DNA of 39,208 bases from assembly GCA_021824565.1 (NCBI GenBank), contig JAKAKL010000119.1, positions 1 through 39,208 of the forward strand, in the 5' to 3' direction. The DNA is from Bacteroidota bacterium. GTDB lineage: Bacteria > Bacteroidota > Ignavibacteria > Ignavibacteriales > Ignavibacteriaceae. Below the pieces are notes generated by a model, which was not told the DNA's origin, did no database searches, and worked only from the letters and a program-made list of their open reading frames with translations. How positions within the stretch are numbered: position 1 is the stretch's first letter; every line of letters starts with the position of its first letter. Positions 25,347-33,187 of this stretch are shown here, in pieces. Position numbers and translations under genes: made by a program.

Positions 25347-26645
25347 AAATACTTGAATCAGCTTTTCCTTCATAATAGGATATAACTTTTCATGCAGTTT
25401 TACAACATCTCCGAAAACAAGCACCGCCGGTCTCTCAGCTTCTTTTGCTAATGCAGGCAGATTTGAAAAAGTTGAAGTAAGAACTTTCTGATTATCTTTT
25501 GAAGCGTTTGATACAACGGCAGCCGGAAGGTCTTCTCTAATTCCTCTTCTAAATCCTTCTTCAATAATTTCATCCGCTCTTGTTAATCCCATCAAAACAA
25601 TTGTTGTGTGCTTTTTTATTTTCAAAAGATCAAGCCAATCAAAATTGTTTTTTCCTGTCCCGTTGCACGCGGTAACAATAGAAACACCGGAAGATAAATT
25701 TCTATGCGTCGGAGGAATACCGGCAAGCATCGGCGCGGCGAACGCTGATGAAATACCGGGCACTATTTCAACTTCAACATTATTATCAATTAAAAACTCT
25801 GCCTCTTCTCCTCCTCTTCCGAAAATAAATGGATCTCCTCCTTTTAATCTTGCCACTCTGTTTCCGGCTTTCGCGTATTGAAGCATCACTTTATTAATAT
25901 CTTCCTGGCTGAAGAGATGATGCCCTTTCTCTTTGCCAACGCTGAATATCTCCGCGTCTTCCTTTGCGAATGAAAGCACTTCTTCAGTTACAAGGAAATC
26001 ATGAAGTATTATATCTGCTTCACGGATTTTCTTCAATGCCTTGAGAGTCAAATAATCTGCGCTCCCCGGTCCGCATCCTACCAAAAATACTTTTCCAAAT
26101 GCTTCCTTAATTTCTCTTTTAGTTTCTTCAACGTTAATAATATTTTTTGACCTTTCAACCGACTTATTCAATGCGACGTCTCCAAGCCGCGTTGGAATAA
26201 TTTCTTTTATTCTATTTCTAACCTCTTGCGTTAAAGCTGGACTTGCGCCATCGCTTGAAACGGCAATTTTCAGATTATTATAAATCAAAAGCGAAGAGAA
26301 ATAGAAATCGCATTCTTCCGGCTTGTCAACCGAATTTACCAGCAGGAATCTTTTCTCTTTTACTCTGTCAAGGGTTTTCTTCACTTCGGGATTACCTGTG
26401 GCATCAACGATAATATTAAAATCTTCCGCGTCATACTCTTCAAATTTCTTTTGAAGGAATTCCACTCCGGACATTTTGATTTCGTCATTTATAGATATTG
26501 AGATTACTTTAAAATCAATATTGTTCGCCTTCATTACTTTCGCTTTTTGAAGCGCTACTTTCCCGCCTCCGATCAGAAGCATCTTTTGATCTTTAAGCAG
26601 AAGAGGCAAAGTTTTATTTAAGTACTTAGCAAAGCTGTTATTCAT
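25344..26645 (-). CDS. cysG: Siroheme synthase (precorrin-2 dehydrogenase/ferrochelatase plus uroporphyrinogen-III methyltransferase)
   Basis: A 433-residue bifunctional enzyme making siroheme, the cofactor of the adjacent sulfite reductase. The N-terminal module has LLIGGGKVALQKA (about 23-35) for NAD, then NSVDKPEECDF and SSDGASPALTQ. The C-terminal module is a SAM-dependent methyltransferase with VGCGPGSADYLTLKAL, GGDPFIFGRGGEE and PGISSAFAAPMLAGIPPTHR. It has the same fused layout as E. coli CysG (457). It is the last gene of the cys operon, 12 nt after cysI. Using SAM itself, it ties siroheme production to the metabolite sensed by the operon's riboswitch. Confidence 0.95.
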   Translation of the reverse strand: MNNSFAKYLNKTLPLLLKDQKMLLIGGGKVALQKAKVMKANNIDFKVISISINDEIKMSGVEFLQKKFEEYDAEDFNIIVDATGNPEVKKTLDRVKEKRFLLVNSVDKPEECDFYFSSLLIYNNLKIAVSSDGASPALTQEVRNRIKEIIPTRLGDVALNKSVERSKNIINVEETKREIKEAFGKVFLVGCGPGSADYLTLKALKKIREADIILHDFLVTEEVLSFAKEDAEIFSVGKEKGHHLFSQEDINKVMLQYAKAGNRVARLKGGDPFIFGRGGEEAEFLIDNNVEVEIVPGISSAFAAPMLAGIPPTHRNLSSGVSIVTACNGTGKNNFDWLDLLKIKKHTTIVLMGLTRADEIIEEGFRRGIREDLPAAVVSNASKDNQKVLTSTFSNLPALAKEAERPAVLVFGDVVKLHEKLYPIMKEKLIQVF

Positions 26646-26657
26646 AGTGTATACTTT

Positions 26658-28547
26658 CTATACTAAAAAAGGATCGCTGATCTTTTCCATAAGCTGCGCG
26701 GTATTCTCATTGCTCATTAAATATCTAACAACTCCGCTCATTCCAATTCTTTTGTGGAACTGACTTATTTCATTTTCCTCGTCTGTTTTATTTTCCAGAT
26801 AGTTGTCAATCAATGCCGAAATAACGTTAGCGGCTTCTTCTTTCGGAATTGAACGAAGAAATTTTTTACCGTCGCATATTATGTCTTTAGCAAGATTCTC
26901 TTCGTCGGTTATTCCGAACAACAGTTTAAGCTGATAAATATCATCGCCCTTTCCTTCAATTGAAATTCCGTAACGGATGTTGCGGGAGCAATGTCTCTCG
27001 CATCCGCTTATGCCTATTGATACTCCGTCTGCGTTAGCATAGCCTCTTGCTTCAAGCTCGGAAATCAGCGGCTCAAAATATTTCTCAGATTCAGCGACAG
27101 CAAGCGGACATGTATTAAGCCCTACGCAAGCTTCGGAATTTATTTTAAGTTTCGAATAATTACCGTATCCGTATTTCTCTAAGATTACTTCCAAAATATT
27201 TTTTGAAGATTCTTCTATACCGGTAAAAAGAATATCTTGTGTCGGCTGAATTCTTATTGTTGGTTTTACGGCAGATACAATTTCATCAACTAAAGATTTT
27301 ACTTTCCCCTGCGGGTTTGAATCGCTTACTCTTCCATTCTGAATCCACAGACCGTAACTCCACTTGCCGTCATGCTGCTTTATCCAGCCGTGGTGCTTTG
27401 CTACTTTGCCTAAATCAAATTCAACGGGCGGATGAACTTTAACGCCGAGCTTTTCAACCTGCTCTCTGTACCAATCAATACCAAGCTGTCTGACTTTCCT
27501 AAAAATATTTTCATCAAGCAATATAGATTCAAAAGAATACGAAGTGTGCTCAAGACCTTTTGTGATTAGTATGTTTTTTATTCTTGCCCAATGCCTGTTC
27601 TTGCGGTCGCCGACTTGCGAGAATACTTTTCCAATCGCATCAAGTCCTTTCATCAATTCAACTTCAGTGCGAAATATTCCAAGTGGTCCTGAAAGCATCG
27701 GGAAAGTTGCTTTACCGTTTTTCTGTCCGAGGCTTCCGCCGATGTAAACTTGATAACCAGTTACAATATTATGCTCAACAATTGGGACAATTGAAACATC
27801 ACTTGTAAGAACATCGTTACAGTTGCATCGCACTTCTTTTTGAAGTTCTTCATCGTAATAATATCCTCCGACGGCAATCTTAAACTTTCTCGGAAAACCG
27901 AAATCCGAATATTTAAATCCTGCTTCGCGAGGTTCCGCTTCTCTATCATTGTCATAAACTTTATAGTATTCCGAAAGAGGCAACTGGAAATATTTCCCTA
28001 TTTCCCTTGCGAGCGCATTCGCATCAAAGATATTTGATTTATGCGGGCATGCGGTAGGATTCCTCGCGTTGTCGCCGCAGCCATTTAGGGTAATTGCGCC
28101 TGTCTCCATCAAGCCTCTTACAAGAGGAATCAAATTCTTTTTTTCGACACGATGGAACTGCATGTTTTGACGGGTTGTTAATCTAATTGATGGCAAACCT
28201 TCATCGCTTCTTGAATAAAGTTCGGCGAGATTGCTTACACGTTTCCAGTTATCGGGAGAAATATCTCCTCCGCCCCACACGCTGTCTCTAACCATGAAGA
28301 ACCATTCACGTACATAGTCTTTTATCTGCGCGCGGTCAAACTGAATATAAATTCCGCCCGGCTTTAAGCTTATCTGAATATCTTTGTCAACATCCGGCTT
28401 AGATAAATCTTCAAGTTCTTTCCGCAGTTCTTCGCCGCCGAGCAGTTTAGTTTTTTGCTTTATCAATTCATCTTTACTTAGATTCCGCTCACCAAGCGCG
28501 TACTCAAGCCCGCCTAGATCAACATCATATTTTTTTATTTTATTCAT
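26658..28547 (-). CDS. cysI: Sulfite reductase hemoprotein (nitrite/sulfite reductase family)
   Basis: Six-electron reduction of sulfite to sulfide by a siroheme-[4Fe-4S] centre. The 629 residues contain the substrate-binding RLTTRQNMQFH, DNARNPTACPH and PRKFKIAVGG (paired Lys). Two cluster motifs follow: CVGLNTCPLA (Cx5C) and SGCERHC (Cx3C). No CysJ flavoprotein gene follows, so electrons probably come from ferredoxin or another donor. Sulfite, not nitrite, is the likely substrate because the gene sits between cysN and cysG. The start is 6 nt after cysN. Confidence 0.93.
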   Translation of the reverse strand: MNKIKKYDVDLGGLEYALGERNLSKDELIKQKTKLLGGEELRKELEDLSKPDVDKDIQISLKPGGIYIQFDRAQIKDYVREWFFMVRDSVWGGGDISPDNWKRVSNLAELYSRSDEGLPSIRLTTRQNMQFHRVEKKNLIPLVRGLMETGAITLNGCGDNARNPTACPHKSNIFDANALAREIGKYFQLPLSEYYKVYDNDREAEPREAGFKYSDFGFPRKFKIAVGGYYYDEELQKEVRCNCNDVLTSDVSIVPIVEHNIVTGYQVYIGGSLGQKNGKATFPMLSGPLGIFRTEVELMKGLDAIGKVFSQVGDRKNRHWARIKNILITKGLEHTSYSFESILLDENIFRKVRQLGIDWYREQVEKLGVKVHPPVEFDLGKVAKHHGWIKQHDGKWSYGLWIQNGRVSDSNPQGKVKSLVDEIVSAVKPTIRIQPTQDILFTGIEESSKNILEVILEKYGYGNYSKLKINSEACVGLNTCPLAVAESEKYFEPLISELEARGYANADGVSIGISGCERHCSRNIRYGISIEGKGDDIYQLKLLFGITDEENLAKDIICDGKKFLRSIPKEEAANVISALIDNYLENKTDEENEISQFHKRIGMSGVVRYLMSNENTAQLMEKISDPFLV

Positions 28548-28553
28548 TTTCTT

Positions 28554-29930
28554 TTAATTATTAATATTTTCAAATTTTATTTCCTCCAGGGATTTTACTT
28601 CCCAGTGAGGAAAGTGTTTTCTGATCAAGTTATTTAATTCAAGTTCAAAGGGATGATAAGCATTGTTATTCCGACGCTTCACATTTGCGTTTGAAGTAAT
28701 AAATCCGCCGCCGCTAATATCAAACTCATCTACAATTACAAACCGGCTTGTAGATGCCAACTCATTATTCAAATCAAAGCTTACAGGAGCCTCTGTATGA
28801 ATAATACATTGTGCAACTTCGTGCCTGTGGATTTCATTTCTGCCTGTAAGATTTTCAAGTACGGAAGCATCTAGAATATGCTCAATTGTTTCGATAACGC
28901 AATTTGTTTTATTTGTACCAATCTTGAGTTTATAATTTTTGCCAGGTGTTAAAGTCTTTTTCCCCATCCAAAAAATATTCACTCTGAATCTATCGGAAGT
29001 ATGCGGCTGCTTTTCATTTATTTTGCAGATAAGCTCGGAAGGCGTGACATAAATTTGAGTTTCAAGCGTAATGCCTATTGCTTCGCCTGCTGTTGCCGTT
29101 GATCGCTTTGGCTTATTAAAATTTTCTATAGACTTCACTTTTGAAATTTTTCTCGACGGTAGAAAAATTATTTCATCACCGGCAGCAATTGTGCCCGAAG
29201 CAATAGTTCCTGCAATTATTCTTCTATCGTCGCTGCCTGCGGTAAATTTATAAACTCCTTGTACAAACATTCTAAAATTATTTTGTTCTTCATCTTTCTC
29301 CTTTTTGAAATCATCGATCAGCTCGATAATTGTTTTCCCGCTGTACCAGGGCATTTTATCCGAATCATTCGTTATATTAATTCCATTCCTAGCCGATACC
29401 GGTACAAAAGCCGCAGGCTGAATACCGATTTCATCAAGGTAATAGATATAATCTTTTCTAATTTTCAAAAATGTTTCTTCGCTGTAATCGACAAGATCCA
29501 TTTTGTTAACTGCAACGACAACTTGCTTTATTCCAAGCAGCGAGAGCATGTAGGCATGCCGCTTTGAATTATCTGCGATACCTTCTTCAGCATCGATTAA
29601 CAATACTGCCGCTTCCGCACGAGCCGCGCCGCTTATCATGTTCTTTAAGAATTCTATATGCCCTGGTGCGTCGATTATTATGTATTCGCGCTTTGCGGTA
29701 TTAAAAAAAATTCTAGCGGTATCGATTGTTATGCCCTGCGCCTGTTCATCCGCAAGCGCGTCGAGAAGGAACGCATATTCAAACGGCTTTGAATTAATTT
29801 CACAATTTCTTTTTACCTGCTCAAGCTTTCCTTGTGGCAGAGAATTCGTATCAACTAACAAGCGTCCTATCAAAGTACTTTTGCCGTGATCAACATGACC
29901 GACAACAACTATATTCATTCTTTCTTTCAT
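28554..29930 (-). CDS. cysN: Sulfate adenylyltransferase subunit 1 (GTPase)
   Basis: The regulatory GTPase of ATP sulfurylase, which works with CysD to make adenosine phosphosulfate (APS). The 458 residues show the G1 loop GHVDHGKST, the G3 motif DAPGHIEFL and the G4 motif NKMD, then the EF-Tu-like domains 2 and 3. The length matches stand-alone CysN, so no APS kinase (CysC) domain is fused. The ATG at 29930 has AAGG 7 nt upstream; an in-frame ATG 12 nt later also exists. Confidence 0.96.
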   Translation of the reverse strand: MKERMNIVVVGHVDHGKSTLIGRLLVDTNSLPQGKLEQVKRNCEINSKPFEYAFLLDALADEQAQGITIDTARIFFNTAKREYIIIDAPGHIEFLKNMISGAARAEAAVLLIDAEEGIADNSKRHAYMLSLLGIKQVVVAVNKMDLVDYSEETFLKIRKDYIYYLDEIGIQPAAFVPVSARNGINITNDSDKMPWYSGKTIIELIDDFKKEKDEEQNNFRMFVQGVYKFTAGSDDRRIIAGTIASGTIAAGDEIIFLPSRKISKVKSIENFNKPKRSTATAGEAIGITLETQIYVTPSELICKINEKQPHTSDRFRVNIFWMGKKTLTPGKNYKLKIGTNKTNCVIETIEHILDASVLENLTGRNEIHRHEVAQCIIHTEAPVSFDLNNELASTSRFVIVDEFDISGGGFITSNANVKRRNNNAYHPFELELNNLIRKHFPHWEVKSLEEIKFENINN

Positions 29931-29951
29931 CAACTTACCTTCAATTTAAAA

Positions 29952-30833
29952 TTACATATAACCATCGCGCCTTAATGCTTCAAGAGTTCCGCCGCCGTCT
30001 TTATCCTGCTCTCTTCCGGATCGTTCAGCAATGTTAGCGAACTTTCCGCTTCTCAACTCTTCAATAATTTCTTTCACGTTCTTTGCGGAAGATTCGACAG
30101 GTTTGGTGCAAGGATAGCATCCCAGCGAACGGTATCTTGTCCCGGAACCATTATCAAAATAAATTGGAATTATCGGGATGTTCTCTCTTTCCAAATATTC
30201 CCATATATTCAGTTCTGTCCAGTCAAGCAGAGGATGAATTCTTATGTGAGTGCCCGGGGCAAAATCAGTTTTAAACTGGTTCCATAATTCGGGCGGCTGA
30301 TCGCCGATATCCCAATCGTTATTTTTATCCCTCGGAGAGAAATATCTTTCTTTAGACCTGCTGCCTTCTTCATCAGCTCTTACTCCTACAATTACACCTG
30401 TGTATGATGTTCTATCCTCATGTTCAAAAAATTCCCCGGAATTATTATCTAATTTGTATCTGGCCCATTCCCCGGATAAAGTATGCTTTAATGCTTCCGA
30501 CTTAAGATTTTTGCAGCATGTAATTCGGTCAACTTGCCCATCTGGAAAAGTAAGTTTGTCTTTTAATGCTTGTTTATTTTGCCCAACAATTAAATTTAAT
30601 TTCCATTCGCGGGCTAATCTATTACGATATTCTATCATCGCCGGTATTTTATATGAAGTATCTATATGAACAAGAGGAAACGGCACATGTCCGAAGAAAG
30701 CTTTTTTAGCAAGCCACAACATTACGGTGCTGTCTTTTCCAATCGACCAGAGCATAGCAAGATTTTTAAATTCTCTATAAGCTTCTCTAAGTATATAAAC
30801 GCTTTGTGCTTCTAATTTATCTAAATAATCCAT
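29952..30833 (-). CDS. cysD: Sulfate adenylyltransferase subunit 2
   Basis: The catalytic half of ATP sulfurylase. The start at 30833 gives [19 protein letters not shown], the classic CysD N-terminus, and 293 residues. A longer reading to 30899 overlaps cysH and is rejected. The PP-loop reads [13 protein letters not shown]. Later [10 protein letters not shown] and the C-terminal [21 protein letters not shown] are characteristic. It lies 11 nt after cysH and 21 nt before cysN. Confidence 0.96.
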   Translation of the reverse strand: MDYLDKLEAQSVYILREAYREFKNLAMLWSIGKDSTVMLWLAKKAFFGHVPFPLVHIDTSYKIPAMIEYRNRLAREWKLNLIVGQNKQALKDKLTFPDGQVDRITCCKNLKSEALKHTLSGEWARYKLDNNSGEFFEHEDRTSYTGVIVGVRADEEGSRSKERYFSPRDKNNDWDIGDQPPELWNQFKTDFAPGTHIRIHPLLDWTELNIWEYLERENIPIIPIYFDNGSGTRYRSLGCYPCTKPVESSAKNVKEIIEELRSGKFANIAERSGREQDKDGGGTLEALRRDGYM

Positions 30834-30844
30834 AGGTCTTTCTG

Positions 30845-31546
30845 TTATTGTTTTATATGAAGTCCGCATTCTTTTGTTTCGGGATTTTCCCACCACCATC
30901 TTCCGCTCCTGGAATCTTCGCCTTCTTTAATTTCTCTTGTGCATGGAGCGCATCCGATGCTCTTATAATTTTTATGATAAAGATTATTGTACGGGACATT
31001 ATTTTTTCTAATGTAATCCCAAACTTCGGATTCGGTCCAGTTTATTATTGGATTAATTTTCAGAATATTATTGTTTTTATCGGGTTCAACAACATTTATG
31101 CTCTCTCTTGTTATTGACTGCTCTTTTCTCAATCCGCAAATCCATGCGTCAAGATCTTTCAAAGCTCTTTTCAGCGGCTCGACTTTTCTATTATAGCAGC
31201 AAAGCTTTCTATCTTCTATGCTGTTGTAAAATAAGTTCATGCCTTTTTCCTTAATCATTCCTTCGACCAGATTACTGTTCGGGAAAAGCACATCAATTTT
31301 GCTGTCGTAAAAATTATTTGTTTCATCAATTAGTTTATAGGTTTCATAAGGAAGCCTGCCGGTATCTAAAGTAAAAATCTTCACATTCACATCTATCTTC
31401 AATATCATATCAGTCAGTACCTGATCTTCTATGCTTAAGCTCGACGCAAGCGCTATCTTCTTTCCGTATTTACTTAAAAAATACCTTAGAATGTCTTCTG
31501 CAGGCTTCTTATCAAATAATAAATTAAGTTCTTCTATCTCATTCAT
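30845..31546 (-). CDS. cysH: Adenylyl-sulfate (APS) reductase, assimilatory
   Basis: Reduces APS directly to sulfite with thioredoxin. The 233 residues contain two paired-cysteine motifs, KLCCYNRK (CC) and GCAPCTRE (CxxC). Those bind the [4Fe-4S] cluster of APS reductases and are absent from PAPS-using CysH. The C-terminal ECGLHIKQ carries the catalytic Cys. The lack of cysC in the operon fits direct APS use. It is the first gene after the long regulatory leader (31590-31977). Confidence 0.95.
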   Translation of the reverse strand: MNEIEELNLLFDKKPAEDILRYFLSKYGKKIALASSLSIEDQVLTDMILKIDVNVKIFTLDTGRLPYETYKLIDETNNFYDSKIDVLFPNSNLVEGMIKEKGMNLFYNSIEDRKLCCYNRKVEPLKRALKDLDAWICGLRKEQSITRESINVVEPDKNNNILKINPIINWTESEVWDYIRKNNVPYNNLYHKNYKSIGCAPCTREIKEGEDSRSGRWWWENPETKECGLHIKQ

Positions 31547-31589
31547 TGCAATTATTCTTTCGTTGAATATTTCTCTGCTCCTGTTAAGT

Positions 31590-31628
31590 AATAAAAAACC
31601 TCTCCGGGATGATTACTCGAAGAGGTTT
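31590..31628 (-). terminator. Terminator 2: expression platform of the SAM-I riboswitch
   Basis: On the minus strand AACCTCT (31627-31621) pairs with AGAGGTT (31603-31597), followed by T-rich TTTTATT. The loop contains an ATCATC that can pair with GATGA of the riboswitch P1 3' strand (31650-31646). TCTTC (31623-31619) can pair with the following GAAGA. These give an antiterminator when SAM is absent. Confidence 0.8.
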
Positions 31629-31642
31629 AAGAAAAACTTCTT

Positions 31643-31754
31643 CTCTCATCTTTCCCTTAATCCCGATTAAACCGGGCGGGCAGGAAGTAGCACCGCTGTT
31701 ATAGGGTTGCTAAGGTTTCTTCGGGCCTGATCCCTCAACCTTTCTCGATAAGAG
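31643..31754 (-). promoter_or_regulatory. SAM-I (S-box) riboswitch
   Basis: Reading the minus strand, P1 pairs CTCTTATC (5' strand) with GATGAGAG (3' strand). Inside are the invariant S-box blocks: CGAGAAAGGTTGAGGGA, GGCCCGAAGAAACC, GCAACC, GGTGCTACTTCCTGCC and the paired CCCGCCCGG/AATCGGG arm. At 112 nt it is normal size. SAM binding stabilises P1 and should allow terminator 2 to form before cysH. The start codon of cysH lies 44 nt beyond that terminator. Confidence 0.95.
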
Positions 31755-31772
31755 TTTATTATTTAATTTTTA

Positions 31773-31812
31773 TATAATAAAAAACCCTTCTCGATTAGGT
31801 TCGGGAAGGGTT
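31773..31812 (-). terminator. Terminator 1: attenuator after the Cys/Met leader peptide
   Basis: On the minus strand AACCCTTC (31812-31805) pairs with GAAGGGTT (31790-31783). CGA/TCG extends the stem after a C/A mismatch, and a run of T follows. The 5' arm CCCTTCC (31810-31804) is perfectly complementary to GGAAGGG (31855-31849) inside the leader reading frame, giving a mutually exclusive antiterminator. Confidence 0.85.
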
Positions 31813-31838
31813 CATCAAAAAAATTATTTATTAAAAAA

Positions 31839-31934
31839 TTAGTATGTGCCCTTCCATAGTGATGAATCCATCATACAGCAGCAACACATCGCCGTTAATC
31901 CGCTTAAATTAATATGTAAATTTTTGTTCTTCAT
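31839..31934 (-). CDS. Regulatory leader peptide with seven consecutive Met/Cys codons
   Basis: A 31-codon reading frame, MKNKNLHINLSGLTA then Met-Cys-Cys-Cys-Cys-Met-Met (codons 16-22) then DSSLWKGTY and TAA. It is the first ATG after a Bacteroidota-type promoter, with a predicted 5' UTR of only about 10 nt and no clear Shine-Dalgarno. The last Cys codon is 19 nt before the antiterminator strand GGAAGGG. That strand lies only 7-13 nt before the stop codon. A ribosome stalled at the Cys codons would leave the strand free; one that reaches the stop would cover it. This is the geometry of amino acid biosynthetic attenuators, here for Cys and possibly Met. Confidence 0.8.
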   Translation of the reverse strand: MKNKNLHINLSGLTAMCCCCMMDSSLWKGTY

Positions 31935-31946
31935 TTTTTATTGTCG

Positions 31947-31977
31947 CAAAGGTAAAGCATAAATCCTCCCATGTCAA
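31947..31977 (-). promoter_or_regulatory. Bacteroidota-type promoter of the cys operon
   Basis: TTGACA (31977-31972) and TACCTTTG (31954-31947) match TTG-N20-TAnnTTTG exactly. Transcription should start about 7 nt later, a few bases before the leader peptide ATG at 31934. Confidence 0.7.
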
Positions 31978-32150
31978 TATTTTTCTATATGAATATTATT
32001 GCAAATACAAAAACCCAGGAGCTAAATTATATCTCAAAGAATAACTTTAAGATTTAATGCAATAATATTCCGCATGTGTAAAGCATACACAATCAACTTA
32101 TTAACTTTACTCAACATAATTTCAAAATTATTTCTGCAAGTATATTTTTC
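31978..32150. other. Gap between the cys promoter and the 32151 gene
   Basis: AT-rich, with no ORF or strong hairpin seen. It separates the cys leader from the upstream hydrolase gene, which reads in the same direction. Confidence 0.4.
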
Positions 32151-33122
32151 TTAGTGTAGAAAATCGTTAATTGTTTTGATAAACATATCCGGCTGATCGA
32201 CAAATGTCATGTGCCCGCTCTTAGGAAAGATAACAAGCTTTGAGCCGGAAATTTTTTCGTGCATTTCTTTTGATAACGAAGGATCGCACTCATCGTGGTC
32301 GCCGCAGGTAATTAGAGTCGGCACTTTAATCGTATGAAGCTTATCAACATACTCAACTGATTTCAGATTTCCGTCAATAATAAATTCACCATCCGATCCC
32401 CACATCTCTCTATATAAATCCCACGACATGTTGCCGCTCGCAATCGGATCGTAATTCGGGTCGGGACGGTTTTGATACAAATAAGGGAAATATCCTTCGC
32501 CCCAGGCAGCGATCATATAATCATTGGTATAACGATTCTTTTCATATCCCAAACCGTGACCATATAATCCTTCCTTCTCCATCTTATCAATTTTATCGCG
32601 AAGATCTGCTGGCATCTTTTCTTTCATTTTAACAAAGACGTCATTCATCTGGGATGTGCTGGGGAATGTGCTGCACAAAATTAAATGCGTTAAGTTCTTC
32701 TGATATTTTAAAGCATAGGCTTGCGCTAATACTCCGCCGTAAGAATGTCCAAGCAAACTTATCTTGCCGAGATGCAAAGCCTTCCGAACAGCCTCAACAT
32801 CTTCAACCATATTTTCAACAGTATATTGTGACGCATCTTGAAGTTTCTCCGATTGCCCGGAGCCGCGTTCATCAATAAATATAAGTTTGTTCGTCTTAGC
32901 AAGAGGAACCAAGTAAGGAAGGAAATAATCATGCGATGCGCCCGGTCCGCCGTGAACAATCATAAGGGGTTTCCCTTTGCCGAACTCTTCATAATAAATC
33001 ATTGCGCCGTTCGCGTCAATATATCCCTGCTGGATTTTATAAACATTACCGTTCGATTCTGTTTTAGTTTGACCTAAAGCTGCAAACGAAACCAAGAGCA
33101 AAAAGCAAAATATTTTTTTCAT
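32151..33122 (-). CDS. Exported alpha/beta hydrolase, proline iminopeptidase-like
   Basis: A 323-residue hydrolase of the S33 type. The start at 33122 has GGAG 7 nt upstream and gives a signal peptide (MKKIFCFLLLVSFAALGQ). The HGGPGASHDYF oxyanion loop, the nucleophile GHSYGG, an Asp in CGDHDECDP and the catalytic His in SGHMTFVD are all visible. These are the proline iminopeptidase family marks, but substrate (N-terminal Pro, amide or ester) cannot be settled. It reads in the same direction as, and 65 nt after, the sigma factor gene. Confidence 0.88.
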   Translation of the reverse strand: MKKIFCFLLLVSFAALGQTKTESNGNVYKIQQGYIDANGAMIYYEEFGKGKPLMIVHGGPGASHDYFLPYLVPLAKTNKLIFIDERGSGQSEKLQDASQYTVENMVEDVEAVRKALHLGKISLLGHSYGGVLAQAYALKYQKNLTHLILCSTFPSTSQMNDVFVKMKEKMPADLRDKIDKMEKEGLYGHGLGYEKNRYTNDYMIAAWGEGYFPYLYQNRPDPNYDPIASGNMSWDLYREMWGSDGEFIIDGNLKSVEYVDKLHTIKVPTLITCGDHDECDPSLSKEMHEKISGSKLVIFPKSGHMTFVDQPDMFIKTINDFLH

Positions 33123-33187
33123 AATTACTCCGAACATTTAAATTGTTTTGAGGTAATTGAAAGATAATAAAAATATATTTAAGAGAT

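Noticed and set aside
30834-30899. N-terminal extension of CysD
   Set aside because: The extra 22 residues overlap cysH and precede the conserved [10 protein letters not shown] start of CysD.
31431-31670. 79-codon plus-strand ORF across the cysH leader
   Set aside because: It is antisense to cysH and the riboswitch terminator, with no ribosome binding site.
31643-31754. T-box leader as an explanation of the cys operon leader
   Set aside because: There is no T-box sequence or specifier loop; the conserved blocks are those of the S-box, and the Cys/Met codons lie in an open frame.
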